64,000 nt of DNA from Ciona intestinalis (taxonomy: Eukaryota; Chordata; Ascidiacea; Phlebobranchia; Cionidae). Positions within the stretch are counted from its first letter, which is position 1, and every line of letters starts with the position of its first letter. Where the stretch lies: positions 1,433,008 to 1,497,007 of the forward strand of contig NC_020171.2 of assembly GCF_000224145.3 (NCBI RefSeq), written 5' to 3'. Below the pieces are notes generated by a model. It did no database searches, had not been told where the DNA came from, and saw only the letters and a program-made list of their open reading frames with translations. Positions 33,481 to 45,125 of the stretch are shown piece by piece. Position numbers and translations under genes: made by a program.

Positions 33481-34600
33481 AGCTTAAACATATGTTGTAT
33501 ACTCCATGCATCTATACAGATTTACTGTCATGCGATATAAAATGTTGTTTATTTTTAAAGTTTGAGACACAACATGATATAGCAATGTTTAATTGGCACA
33601 GCGAGCGAAGAATATCTTCATATTTTATATATGTGGGTAAAGAACCGCATATACACAAGCTGCATACATTTCCAACATTGCTGCTGTTGCTTCTTTTCTA
33701 CGCAACTTGTTCGATTAATTTACAGTGTTGTAAGCATTTTAGTTAAATGGTTATTTATTGGTACATGTAATATTATATTTTTTATGTATATAGTTGACTT
33801 GACGGTCGATACATGTCTGTGACTTTCCTTTCTTCGTCGGTTAGTACTGTGGAGAGGGGTTTCGGCTGGCAACGGGTGCGCGGGGCAGAGAATCATTGCT
33901 GTTTTCTATTAACGGTTTTGAGTCGGTCTTACGTTGGTAAGCATGCAATATAGCTGGCAAGCGCTCAAACCTGAAGGCTAAGATTATTCTAATATAATTA
34001 ATCCGTAATTCTTACTCAGACAGTGAACCTGATCTGTTCAACACTCCCGAATGAAACATGCCAGGAGCACGCCAGCATGATCAGGAGTAACAACACTGCA
34101 AGTGCCGAAGCGAACATACATCTCTGTCACCCTCTACTGCAGTTGAGACTAAACAGGTAAGTGATGAAATATAACTAAAAAGAGTTGCACCCTCAAGGTT
34201 TCGAAACCGAAGCATGATGAAGGTGGCGCAGCCATCGTCGGAACTGCGTCTAGATGTCAGGTTCACTGCTGGAAGTGACCCTAAGACCCTGCCGACGTCG
34301 CATATATAAACAACTTTCTGGTCAAAGCAATGGTTGATGACACTTTCCCAGAACAGCCGTCTAAATTTTTACAAATGGTAATCTGAGGGTCGCCTGTAAG
34401 GCTGAGACCTCCCTCCACATACTGAGCACTTGGCTGAGGAAAGTGCACGCTCGACCTGGTGCTCCCGTCAGGCTACATAGCCTTGGGTCCACAGAACCGG
34501 CCAAAAGAGAGAATGTTTGTCGCATTGCGCCCGTGTCCCAATCTGCGTTGATACTATAAACACCCATCAGTATAGGACGACATAATCCCGAAATCCCCAT
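33481..34600. other. Intergenic or 5' remnant of the non-LTR element
   Basis: No conserved gene recognised. From about 33840 the base composition becomes less AT-rich, like the retrotransposon that follows, so part of this may be its 5' UTR or ORF1 remnant. That boundary is inference. Confidence 0.35.
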
Positions 34601-34620
34601 AGATTAACTACGGGTCGTCA

Positions 34621-37600
34621 GTGCGGTTACCGAGGGCAACAACTGCGGATTTCATCTCCGTATCGCAGTCGTTCAGGAAGACAAACTTCCAACTGAGCTT
34701 TCTTCTCGGGCTTATCAACCTTGTCGGTGATCAGTCGAAGGCGGCAAACGAAGGAAGCGAGTCACCTCCTGGGCAGAAAACCAACTTGAACAATCAGGAT
34801 GGTGCTCCAAAGACGGGCTAAACATAAAGGCATTGCCTGTTACCAAATCAACTTGCACCACTGTATAGCAGCCGCCATTGAACTAATGGCCAAGCTGAAT
34901 GCAGAGGGGCACACATTTGTAGCTCTTGTTCAAGAGCCGTATTGCTTGCATGGTAAAGTTCGATATTCCCCAACATCGACAACAATCTTCTCCCATGTGA
35001 CTTCAACACACCCATGATGTGTTATAGCATCCCGCAACCTTATGACATGACTACTAACTCCATTCACGAACGGGTACATGCTGTTCCATTGCTGTTGCTG
35101 CCAATAATAATAAAAATAACTATTTTATTCTTTCCTCAGTTTACATGCCAGCTGACGACGGAAATGCCCCTCCTTCCTCAGTTAGTGCAATATCTGATCA
35201 CCCATTGTGAACTAAACAACATCAACGTAATTTGCACGAATGCTAACGCTCATCATACTAGGTAAGTACCGACTGTAACAACATAGGAATTGCACTTCTG
35301 GAATTTCTGATGATCCATCATGCTAACAGTGTGCACCACTGGTAACACACCGACTTTTGTGACAAAGAACCGTGTGGAGGGTTAGAATTAACCCTCTGTA
35401 TTAACCACACGTCTCAGTGTGACAAACTTGAGGGCCCATAAGGCCACATCGTTCTCGGATCGCCGGCTTATCACCTCCCAAGTCGACAGGGAATACTCCA
35501 CCTACCCTTCATCACAGAAATGTTCGAAACACCACCTGGGGCAAATATGTAGTCAACTGATCTCCCTCCGGGATTCCTCATAAGTTTCCGACTACCGTAG
35601 AATTGAGAAGTACTCGAAGGTGGTGGGGAGAGGTATCTGATCTGCGTTTGATCGTTCCCCGCTTAGTAATGAGATCCCCAGATCTGGTGGTCTGAGCTGA
35701 CTTCATTGCGAAAGTTGGCAAAGCGTTCACAAAAGAAATCTCTCCGATATAAATTTGTTTCAGACTGGAGTGCCTTGAAGGAAGCTCTTTAAGATCGAGT
35801 GAGCGGCGATCAAATCTTTTGATCGTTACAAAAGTGCATACAGACCTATCCTGTTTTACTACGAATAGCGGAATCGACGTTCTGGTACCCCACCTCGAAA
35901 ACTTGTACTCCATTTTCACTAAAGGTGGGTCCTGTCCTATCACGATGAGATGAAGCAAACGTAGTCTTCCCCTCCAAACCAGTAAAAGACGACTACACCT
36001 CAGCCAAATCCTATCGCCCACTTAGCCTCACTTCCTTTCTCAATGCCTGGAAGGGCTAATATATTGGTATCTACAGGCAGGGCCCCTTCGGGACTTTCCT
36101 CTTCACAAGTGTTTATAGACTTGGTGTCTCGACGGGGAATTCACTACATGTAGTGACCACTAACTTGAAGAAGGCTGTTTCAACGGCCAATTTGTCTTAG
36201 GATCTTTTTGGACATTGAAAGTGCGTTCTCTAACGCAACTTTTTTAAGCATGGAAAAGTCATACGATGGATGACATGCTCCGCAACTGCGGAAATCCGTG
36301 GTCACACGGAAGTCAAGCGTCTCACAATGTTGCCCACACGGTGGTATATTGTCGCCAATCCGGTAAAACGTAGTTGTTGACACCCTCTTACTTTACATCA
36401 AAGATGCTGCGAAAGTACAGGCCTATGTGTATGATGTCTGCAAAACTGTCACAGAACCGGTATTTAGTACTGTCGGTGACATCGGCAGATTGGGAATAAA
36501 CGTCTCGAGAAATAGGCGAAAACCAACTACGGACTTTTGCCCCAGCAAAAACCGTAGTTGTGTTCACCAAGCGACGTAAATGGTCTATAAAGCCACTTGC
36601 GCTAAACAATGAACTAACAAGCTGTCCAGCGAGGTCAAATAGAAACCACACTGTATCCACCGCATCAAGACTGCGACAATGTCCCGAGCTCATTGCCGCC
36701 GGACGATGGGACCTAAAAGTTCATGGTGTGGCTTTACTGCCAAGTAGTATATTACGACCAATGCTTCCCTATGCCTGCACCGAAACTAAACAGACTTCAG
36801 TAAGTCTCAGGTCGTACCTTGCAGTCTTTCAAACAGAGATCCTGACAATAAACATGGTAGCCAAGGAATTGCTGTATGATGGTACTGATAGTAAATCTGT
36901 CGACATTTATAGCGACAGCCAGCAGGCTGGAATGAATGCTCTGTCAAACGTAAGTATCAACAGCCCATTTGTACGGGATACATGGCATGCCCTACAACAA
37001 CTTGCAACTGGAAATCCCTTACGACTATACATTAGATAACTGGTTACTCCGACCATGTGAAAACCGATCTTGCTGACAAGCTAGCCAGTAATACTTTGTG
37101 TGGCCCAGAACCAGGTATTCTCAACCCCACCAACCGATGTTAATCAGATCTGGCTCTTTAGGTCTTAGCCAAACACCAAGAAGAATTTCAAAACGTGACA
37201 GCTGCACAGTCGAAGGAGTTTAGAAGAAGCACTAGCATGTACTTTTCCGAGCAACTCCTAAAGTTGCCCAGGCAAACGTTACGTTCCATTCTTCAATTGA
37301 TAACAGGGCATGGCATGTTTCCCAGTCATTGCACAAACCTAAAAAGTTGACTGTCCCATCTGTCCTGTCTGTGACGAGGAAGATGAGCCACCCTTTCATT
37401 ATGTCAGCATATGCCCAGCATATGCGAACGCAAGACAGGAGCATGTAACCCTGTCTGAGCTGTCAAGGGAAGTTCTTCCATCCATTGCCATTAAAGCCCG
37501 TGTCGCCCCCCTTCGAGGAAGCGACAGGTTGTTTAAACTGGTCCGGTCTAAGCGGTAGCATTCCGGGTGTTGGAGTAATGGGCCAATCCTGGCCTTAATC

Positions 37601-37660
37601 CCAGGAGCCGTGGCTTGCCATGCTGCGGGACCTCACCCACATAGAATGGATATAGAAATG
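34621..37660 (+). mobile_element. Degenerate non-LTR retrotransposon (EN, RT, RNase H, zinc knuckle)
   Basis: Pieces of one ORF2, in order on the plus strand but broken by stops and frameshifts: endonuclease start QINLHH...VALVQEPYCLHGKVR (about 34850-34975), NANAHHTR (about 35240-35262) and GNTPTFVTKNR (about 35340-35375); reverse transcriptase KPVKDDYTSAKSYRPLSLTS (about 35975-36035), CPHGGILSP (about 36330-36356) and QAYVYD (about 36420) in place of the usual AYADD; RNase H VDIYSDSQQAGMNAL (about 36900-36945) and CPVCDEEDEPPFHY...CPAY (about 37350-37420). This order fits the R1/I/LOA-type group with an RNase H domain. Inactive: the catalytic AYADD is altered and every domain carries disruptions. 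34621-34820 may be the end of ORF1. The exact ends are not determined. Confidence 0.85.
37565..37660 (+). repeat. Repeat D, 3' tail of the non-LTR element
   Basis: GTGTTGGAGTAATGGGCCAA and GGACCTCACCCACATAGAAT follow the coding remnant directly. Related short copies are found alone elsewhere in the window. Confidence 0.5.
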
Positions 37661-38690
37661 GCTGTCGACGGGACCTGGGGAACCAGATTACAAAACACAA
37701 ATTGAGAATATTTTACTAATTTACTATTGGATTCCTGTTTTATATAATGGAATATCCTCGTTTGTAAACAACTTTTACAGTGTTTTAAAGAAGCATTTCG
37801 AAAACCTGATTTAAAGCCAGTATTGTTAAACTATCCGCACATCAACAGCTAAGGCGGAGCTTCGAGTTCGGTACCTTCTAGATTCCACCACTACTGCTGC
37901 GGCGCTTGTTCTAACCTTAGCATGCGTTGTAACATCAATTTAGACCTGCAAAGGGAATGCGTGTATAAACTCAATCAACGTTTCTATGCAACTACATTTG
38001 CTAGTACACTGTTAAGAGTGGATATAACCTGCTAAGATTACAGACACTCATTAGCTCTTCCAAACGAAACAAGCCAGTAATTCGAATGCTTTACCAATTT
38101 AAGCATTCGTCTACAAACCTAAGCAATCGCACAAGCTCTGTAATAAACGCTCAAACTGTTTCCGTCTCGTTTCATTTCCATCCAATTTCTCGTTAATTGT
38201 TGCCCTTTGCAGCTGTAAAGACTGATACAGTTTTCCTAGACTGTATATACGCATGCGTTAGTATAGATTTCCAGGTTGTACACACCCATGCGCTGCGTTA
38301 GTTTTCTTGGCTGTCGGCTATATACGTAAACCTAACTACAGTTTTTTATACTGTATATACGAACATGCTGCTAGTTTTCAAGTGTACTGTTACTTTGGAT
38401 ACTGTTTAAGTGATTTGCCTACCCTTTGGTCTTATATTGCAGGAGATGTTAGCGAGTCGTAGTTTTTAAGACATCATAGTTTAGTACAGTATTTCGTAGA
38501 TACAAGTTTTAATTGTTTTAGTTTGCCCGGCGAATAACTATAATGTATATATGTCTGAATAGAAGGCATTTTCTCAGATTTCAACTTTCATTTACACTAT
38601 AAAGATTTTCAATAAGAAATCCTATAGTTCGTTGATTATAACAGTATAGTTTCTAATTTCCGTATACAATCCAGAACCGTCCAAAGTACG
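37661..38690. other. Intergenic, upstream of the DRAM-like gene
   Basis: No gene recognised. 38222-38395 contains a loose tandem repeat built on TAGACTGTATATACGCATGC and TTAGTTTTC. The promoter of the DRAM-like gene should lie here; I see no diagnostic core element. Confidence 0.4.
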
Positions 38691-41600
38691 ATGTGTAACT
38701 GCTTTAAATCAATCGGTTTACTTCCAGTATTCAGCTGCCTTATTTTCCTAATCGGTCTAATACTTTGGTAAGTTGCTGTTAATGAATATTTCACAATATT
38801 TTTCGTCCGTTGTACCAGATTAGTCAGTGCAGTTCATTTAAATAAGAAACCGATGATGCCATTTTAGACAGAATATATAGTAGGGTGGGAAAGATGAGAC
38901 ATCTTTAGCACATAATATTCTAATATCCTGATCGTGTTTTAAACGATTAGCAACGGTCTATGTGCATCGTAAGGATATAGTTTTATAATTCTTTAAATGC
39001 TCTTTGTTTACTACTAAATGGGACGAGAAAAAAAGAGCTGAAAGGTGTCCCATCTTCCCCCAGCCTAATGTATTTCTCTTACAGATCAGAACGTTTTTTG
39101 AAGCACTTGATCATGTCTGTTATTCTGTAACCAGAATCGTCACACAGCAATATTCGGTAAACATTGGTGGCTAATTACGTTATTTTACAGTTATGGACTT
39201 GCATTTCTAAACCACCATTTAACTGTGGTGTTGCCGACGATAAGTGCCACAGGCAGCATGCCACCTGAAAGTTGTTACTTCACATTTTTCCTTGCAAGTG
39301 CTGGATTCCTCCTTACTCTCGTGTGCTTTATATACCACAGGTGAGACTTTGTTTAAATGTGTTGATTTAATTGCTGCTCTGTAATTAGGTGTCCTCTTAT
39401 ACAGACATATACATGATGTATTTATACACCTCATACTCGTTATTGAGTTATGACACAGGTTTCCGCTGATATACTAGACACGCCGGCGTTGTGGCAAAGC
39501 GGTTGACGCCCCTGGCTTTAACCCATAGGTAATGGGTTCAAGGCTCGTTGCTGTTACCATCGTGAGCGTTTGGTCAAGACACTCACCGGCAATTGCGCTA
39601 ACCCAGTAACCATTAATGGGTTGTAATCACCCGCAAAGTAACTTAGCGTGCATGGTAACCCGTAAGCTAGCACGATGTGTATGAACACCCTAGTTATAAC
39701 GACTATCGTTTTCCGGTCACGCGATGAGAAGGATACAGTAAGTTACATTTATTTACAAATGGTGCGTTCGTACACCTTTGTCGACTGGCGGCTAAATTAC
39801 CCTGTACAATAAAGTTTCAAATTTACCCTTTACAATAAAGTTTTAAAATTACCTGTTAAAATAGAAGTGTATTTTTTCCATCCCTCCTAGTTACGTGGTA
39901 GCTGTACACCAAGATGGCATGGCAAACTTTATTGGACTTCTCAGTGGTGTAGGATCAGGTATAGGACTCGTTCTGGTGGCGTCGTTTCAGGTGAGTGGAT
40001 TTACATCGATGAATCTTAACCTAAACGAAAATTCATTACGCTGTCGTATAGCTTAGTCTAGTGGTTAGCGCGCTTGCCTATGAGCCGAGAGTTATAGGTT
40101 CAAGGCTCGCCGTTGCTACCTTTGTGCACGTCTGCGTCTTTATGCAAGACTTTGATTGAATTGCTTCAACCAATTGGTCCCTTATGGAAAAGTGCAATCC
40201 TTTCAATTCACTCACGTTTATCCATGCGCTAAAGGTTACCCAACAGTGCTATACATAACTAAATCCTCTCCACTTAAATTTATAGTTTAAATATGTTCCG
40301 ATCCTACACTACGTTGGCATGGGTCTTGCTTGTACTGGCCAACTAATCTTTGGGTGGTGTGTGGTTGCCGTATCTTACCAACTGGCGCCTAAAGTACATG
40401 GATTCTGCATCGTCTATTTCAGAGTTGTGGTCGCCTCAATCTCTACGCTGCTGTGGACTCTGTGTATCCTTTTTACGGAAACGAAAACGCGCCGCGATAA
40501 CATAGTGTATTAGCGCACCTGCCTCTAGCCGAGAACAGACAGATTCGAGGCTTGACGCTGCTACCGCATTATGGGCGTATATCTCTTTAAGTTGGGCACT
40601 AAGCGGCAGTAGCTCTAATTCATTGGTCGCTTTATGGGTTGTCTTACTTGTCAGCCATACATTAAACCGTTTTAGTTAAATTTCACCCGCTTCTAACTAT
40701 ATCGAATAAAACTAAATGTCGTGTTACGTTTTTTGTTGGGTTTTCCTATAAACTGCTTGTCTATAGTTGTGATATCCCTATGCCTCGTCCAACTGCAGCA
40801 TGTGAGTTTTATCTATTGTAGGCTATAGTTTATTCTGTACTATTTGTGTTTGCTTTATGTTTTGCACGAACTAAACGACTATAAACTCGTTTTTAGATTT
40901 CTAAATGAATGTCACTTATTTATCCTCGCGTGGCAGTGACATTCGTTATAACACGGGTGTCCTGTTTCATACTCCACGTGCGCGTTTATGAGTTACCGCA
41001 ATGCAATATTTTAGGATCATTTGATTTTATTCTTCCTAATTANNNNNNNNNNNNNNNNNNNNNNNNNNNNNNNNNNNNNNNNNNNNNNNNNNATCCCAGT
41101 ATGACACAGGTTTCGCTGATATACTAGACACGCCGGCGTTGTGGCAAAGCGGTTGACGCCCCTGCCACAAACCCAGAGGTAGTGGGTTCAAGGCTCGTGG
41201 CCAAATTGCCGTTTACAATAAAGTTTTAAAATTACCTGTTAAAATAAGAGTGTATTTTTTCAATCCCTTTTAGTTACGTGGTAGCTGTACACCAAGATGG
41301 CATGGCAAACTTTATTGGACTTCTCAGTGGTGTAGGATCAGGTATAGGACTCGTTCTGGTGGCGTCGTTTCAGGTGAGTGGATTTACATCGATGAATCTT
41401 AACCTAAACGAAAATACATTACGCTGCCGTATGTAGCTTAGTGTAGTGGTTAGCGCGCATGCATATGAGACGAGGGTTGTATGTTCAAGGCTCGCCGTTG
41501 CCACCATTTGTGGTATGGGAAATTGCAATCCTTTCAATTCACTCACGTTTATCCATGCGCTAAAGTTTACCCAACCGTGTTATACATACCTAAATCCTCT

Positions 41601-42647
41601 CCACTTAAATTTATAGTTTAAATATGTTCCGATTCTACACTACGTTGGCATGGGTCTTGCTAGTACTGGCCAACTAATCTTTGGGTGGTGTGTGGTTGCC
41701 GTATCTTACCAACTGGCGCCTAAAGTACATGGATTCTGCATCGTCTATTTCAGAGTTGTGGTCGCCTCAATCTCTACTCTGCTGTGGACTCTGTGTATCC
41801 TTTTTACGGAAACAAAAACGCGCCGCGGTAACATAGTGTTTAGCGTACCTGCCTCTAGCCGAGAACATACAGCTTCGAGGCTCGACGCTGCTACCGCATT
41901 ATGGGCGTATATCTCTTTAAGTTGGGCACTAAGCGGCAGTAGCTCTAATTCATTGGTCCCTTTTATGGGTTGTCTTACTTGTCAGCCATACATTAAACCG
42001 TTTTAGTTAAATTTCACCCGCTTCTAACTATATCGAATAAAACTAAATGCCGTGTTACGTTTTTTGTTGGGTTTTCCTATAAACTGCTTGTCTATAGTTG
42101 TGATATCCCTATGCCTCGTCCAACTGCAGCATGTGAGTTTTATCTATTGTAGGCTATAGTTTATTCTGTACTATTTGTGTTTGCTTTATGTTTTGCACGA
42201 ACTAAACGACTATAAACTCGTTTTTGGATTTCTAAATGAATGTCACTTATTTATCCTCGCGTGGCAGTGACATTCGTTATAACACGGGTGTCCTGTTTCA
42301 TACTCCACGTGCGCGTTTATGAGTTACCGCAATGCAATATTTTAGGATCATTTGATTTTATTCTTCCTAATTAAAAAAACACAATATAGGCCTACATCAT
42401 ACAGTCTGAACCTATTAAAAGCTGCAATTAAGCGCATTGCCCAATAATGATTTATTCTGTGTTCTAGGACCCGGCGTACCCCAAAGTTCTATTCTCTGTA
42501 TCAGAATGGGCTCTAATGCTTTCTGAGTTGGTGTTCGTTTGCAGTACTTCATACGACTTTTTACAAATTCGGTCGCTTGAGTTAGACCTGGGTATAACTG
42601 GACCGCATTACATTGAGGTTCCTGGTCAAAATGGCATTCACAGATAG
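38691..42647 (+). CDS. DRAM/TMEM150-family membrane protein
   Basis: Six coding exons: 38691-38767, 39191-39340, then either 39891-39990, 40286-40463, 40767-40801 or the second copy 41274-41373, 41617-41794, 42098-42132, and finally 42468-42647. With one copy of the middle block this gives 239 residues, the size of vertebrate DRAM proteins. Family marks are the short basic N-terminus and first membrane segment, LPTISATGSMPPESCYF (compare the DRAM LPYISDTGTTPPES motif), GMANFIGLLSGVGSGIGLV, a helix of about 23 hydrophobic residues restored by the exon 4-5 join, and VSEWALMLSELVFV. Six membrane segments are likely. Vertebrate members act at lysosomes or the plasma membrane in autophagy or cell-survival signalling; the role here is inferred. 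Orthology to DRAM1/2 versus TMEM150 is not settled. Confidence 0.88.
38876..39072 (+). mobile_element. MITE, full length, in DRAM-like intron 1
   Basis: Starts TATAGTAGGGTGGGAAAGAT and ends CATCTTCCCCCAGCCTAATG, with an intact middle. Confidence 0.8.
39380..39758 (+). repeat. Family A unit followed by a full SINE-like element
   Basis: 39380-39470 is a family A unit. From 39481: GGCGTTGTGGCAAAGCGGTT (head), GGTTCAAGGCTC (B-box-like), the body AGACACTCACCGGCAATTGC and the tail ending GTAAGTTACATTTATT. It lies in intron 2 of the DRAM-like gene. Confidence 0.65.
40041..40205 (+). repeat. SINE-like element in DRAM-like intron 3
   Basis: TAGTCTAGTGGTTAGCGCGC (A-box-like) and GGTTCAAGGCTCGCCGTTGC (B-box-like). 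The corresponding element in the second block copy lacks about 55 bases of the body. Confidence 0.65.
40464..40680 (+). repeat. SINE-like element just after DRAM-like exon 4
   Basis: TTAGCGCACCTGCCTCTAGC and GATTCGAGGCTTGACGCTGC lie a few dozen bases past the exon 4 donor; duplicated at about 41828-42010. Confidence 0.55.
41043..41092. other. Assembly gap (50 N)
   Basis: Fifty consecutive Ns, a typical placeholder length, immediately after GATTTTATTCTTCCTAATTA. Confidence 1.
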
Positions 42648-43942
42648 ATTAAAGGACGCAGGACTATGCTTAACTGTTGTACACTGTGGTACACACGTGT
42701 ATCTAAATGCTAAAGTTTGAATTTCAACTAAGACGACTTGGTATCCGCTTGTGGATAAACTCAACGCGTCAACCGCCATTCAAAGTTTAATTATTTTGGA
42801 CTTAAATGTCTGTAGGGTACTTATGGATATCCCAGAAAGCTCTTTGGGGTTATACTGTTTTGAATTGCTTGTAAACGTGATCGTAACTTACCAAAACGAA
42901 TTCTCGGCAATGATTTATGAATTTGATATGTAGGCTTATTTGTGCTTGTAATTTGCACGACTGTAGTCGGTGTTCTGTGTGAAAAGTGCAAGAATTTTAA
43001 CTGTATGACAGTTCGATCTTTTTTGTCAAATGGAGATTATTTAAAAAAAAAACGTTTAATTTCAAAGCAAATTGGGAGGTTTTTATTTTAAATAGAAACA
43101 TCACGATCAGAAATAAACGAACCTGATTGGCCGCGTAATAGGGGAATACCCGTATGCTAATAAAGTCGGTGAAGCAGAACTGAAAGTTTGTTTGCGAAGT
43201 TGCGGTTAAAGCAGAAAAACAAAAATTTTGTGTTGTTTTTGCAATTTTCTTTGTGTGAAAACAGCTAAATTATGTATTAAAATGAACTATGGATTTAGTT
43301 TTACACGTTAATAGTATTTAACTTGTAATTTTGGTTTCTAAAAGGTAAAATTTATAAAATAAAAAAGCCGACTGTTTAAAAATATGAACGCATTTTGATT
43401 TTACCAAAAATATATACTGATTTTACTGAGTAAGTAATCCGTAGCCCTAAAAAACATTTTAATATTGTTTTTATCTGTGCTGATTCAGGTGCAATTTAAA
43501 AATCAACTGCAAATAAACGTTTGTTTGTGTAGTCACTTATTTAAAGAATAAATTGTAAATTTATGTTTACATGTATTAGCATGAAGTTAGAAAATAGTAG
43601 TATTAGTCTGTATGGATGGTTTATTGCTAAAATATCATTTTTTTCCTTTATTATTTGTTAACTTTGCAGTGTGTGGTTACTGAAGTATTGTAATTGTGAT
43701 ATAATCTTGGCTTAATAGGTTTACATTAAATTCTAAAAAGAATTTGATCTAAATAAACGATAATTTCTTGCTCATGTGGCGATAGCGTTAATTTTACTTC
43801 ACTATTTTTCGACAAGACTAACTAACGTCATTTAGCGATAAATAATATTACATTAAGTATAATCTATACTACAAACATACTATCTTCTGATATGATATAC
43901 ATTGGTAACTTATTAACTTCTAGTTATATTGTGATGTTTCAG
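42648..43942. other. Interval between the DRAM-like gene and the DLG5 5' region
   Basis: No coding exon recognised. An AATAAA at 43112-43117 is the first candidate polyadenylation signal after the DRAM-like stop. The rest is AT-rich. Confidence 0.4.
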
Positions 43943-44031
43943 ACTATTTGGACTTTGCTACTGATTTACATAATAGTTTAGACCTTGTACCGAGGCATTT
44001 AATGCTAAGTAATTTAACAAGTTCAATTAAG
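43943..44031 (+). CDS. Candidate upstream DLG5 exon (possible CARD start)
   Basis: Acceptor GTGATGTTTCAG, then YLDFATDLHNSLDLVPRHLM and LSNLTSSIK, then AAG/gttaaa. It ends in phase 0, which fits the open exon at 45925. The amphipathic pattern is compatible with the first helices of a CARD, known at the N-terminus of vertebrate DLG5, but about 15 residues would be missing between this exon and the next. It could also be a chance ORF or lie in a 5' UTR. Confidence 0.3.
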
Positions 44032-44519
44032 GTTAAACTCGTGTGTTTGTGTATCATGTTTTCACATCATAGAATAGGTGTAGAGTGTATAGCCGTGTTG
44101 TGTATATCATACCCACATGCTAACTCATTTACTTTTAATATGTTTGATTTTTGGCACAAAGTAGAAACATATATTCATGCACTAGTTATAACACTATTAG
44201 TATTAGTAGTAACTATATTCTTTATCATACTGTAAAAACACAGTTTAAATTAATTACATGGCTATAGCACAGGTGTAATAAGAAACAATTAATTTGAAAC
44301 TAATGCAGTTATTGATTATAATATAAGAGATTTTTAAACCTAGCAGTTTATCCTTTTGCTATTGTACACTAATTACTAATTCCACTTAATTAGATGTCTC
44401 TTACATAATGACATCATGTACCATCCTTTAAATTGGTTTTGTATGTGCGTTTGCAACTTAGTGTTACTTGTTTTGCTTTGCTGGTATAAAACTGGGCAAT
44501 TGTTTGGGTGCACTTATCA

Positions 44520-44690
44520 GTAGACCATGTGTCTGGTGTATGTAAGAAATTACTCATGGTAAAACTTGACAGTAAACATGAGGTGTTTGAATACACCATG
44601 TGTGTCTAGTGTATAAGAAGACACCTATGTTATAACTTGACAGTGAGCATTAGATGTATGAAAACACCATGTGTCTGGTGTATAAAAACC
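44520..44690 (+). repeat. Short repeat family A, about three tandem units
   Basis: AACATGAGGTGTTTGAATAC, CATGTGTGTCTAGTGTATAA and GACACCTATGTTATAACTTG recur. Confidence 0.6.
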
Positions 44691-44989
44691 CCTTTATTTC
44701 AACATACATTGCACTACACACAGTGTAGGTCCATGCTGTCTCTTAAGTAACTGGATATGGAAAACTTTAATCCTTATTTCCGTTTCTATTGTACCTTACA
44801 CAAAACACAACGGGTGGCATGTTTTGTTTTACTGGTAGCCAAGCTATTAAGTTTCACTATCTCAACCAGCGTGTAGGTACTTGTTAAACTATAGCCTTTC
44901 CAGCTGCCAGGTTTTGTTAAGGCTTGACCACTACAAAAGTCTAGGAAACCACAGTCATTTGTGCTATTTTTATTAAGAAATATAACATA

Positions 44990-45125
44990 GGCACCGAACC
45001 TGGGGTGGCAGGGTAGGCAGGTTTACTCTGGAGTTTTCTGTACCAAATTAATAAGTAAACATTACAACAAATCAGTTAAATTTGTTTCATAGTAATGTGC
45101 GTCTAACTATCCCTGCCTGCATTTA
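44990..45125 (+). repeat. Repeat family E
   Basis: GGCACCGAACCTGGGGTGGC, AATAAGTAAACATTACAACA and TGCGTCTAACTATCCCTGCC. Copies are at 60690-60835 and, partially, at 58625-58720. Confidence 0.55.

Larger units (their letters stand above)
39448..42376 (+). repeat. Direct duplication of DRAM-like exons 3-5 across an assembly gap
   Basis: 39448 to 41042 and 41101 to 42376 are copies with small differences. Copy two lacks most of the SINE and exon 2-3 intron sequence (about 39515-39818) and about 55 bases in intron 3. Exons 3, 4 and 5 are intact in both copies and almost identical. Sequence resumes after copy two (AATTAAAAAAACACAATATA) exactly where copy one is interrupted by Ns. The pattern suggests two haplotypes assembled in series, or a recent tandem duplication. 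Confidence 0.9.

Noticed and set aside
35578..36693. Long minus-strand ORFs (147 and 101 codons).
   Set aside because: Antisense to the degenerate reverse transcriptase, whose motifs are all on the plus strand.
39481..39560. Possible tRNA gene (A- and B-box-like sequence).
   Set aside because: No cloverleaf could be drawn and the head is followed by the SINE body and tail; same for the other heads.
40319..40513. Single-exon ORF of 64 codons starting MGLACTGQLIFGW.
   Set aside because: It is exon 4 of the DRAM-like gene read past its donor into the SINE.
41795..41828. Alternative donor CGCCGCG/gtaaca for DRAM-like exon 4 in the second copy.
   Set aside because: It is in frame, but copy one lacks the GT (gataac), and it inserts a charged stretch into a membrane helix; the GTATCC donor is shared by both copies.
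43948..44235. ORF of 95 codons ending in a hydrophobic stretch, as a stand-alone membrane protein.
   Set aside because: The 3' half is AT-rich intron-like sequence; only the first 29 codons have splice-site support as a possible DLG5 exon.
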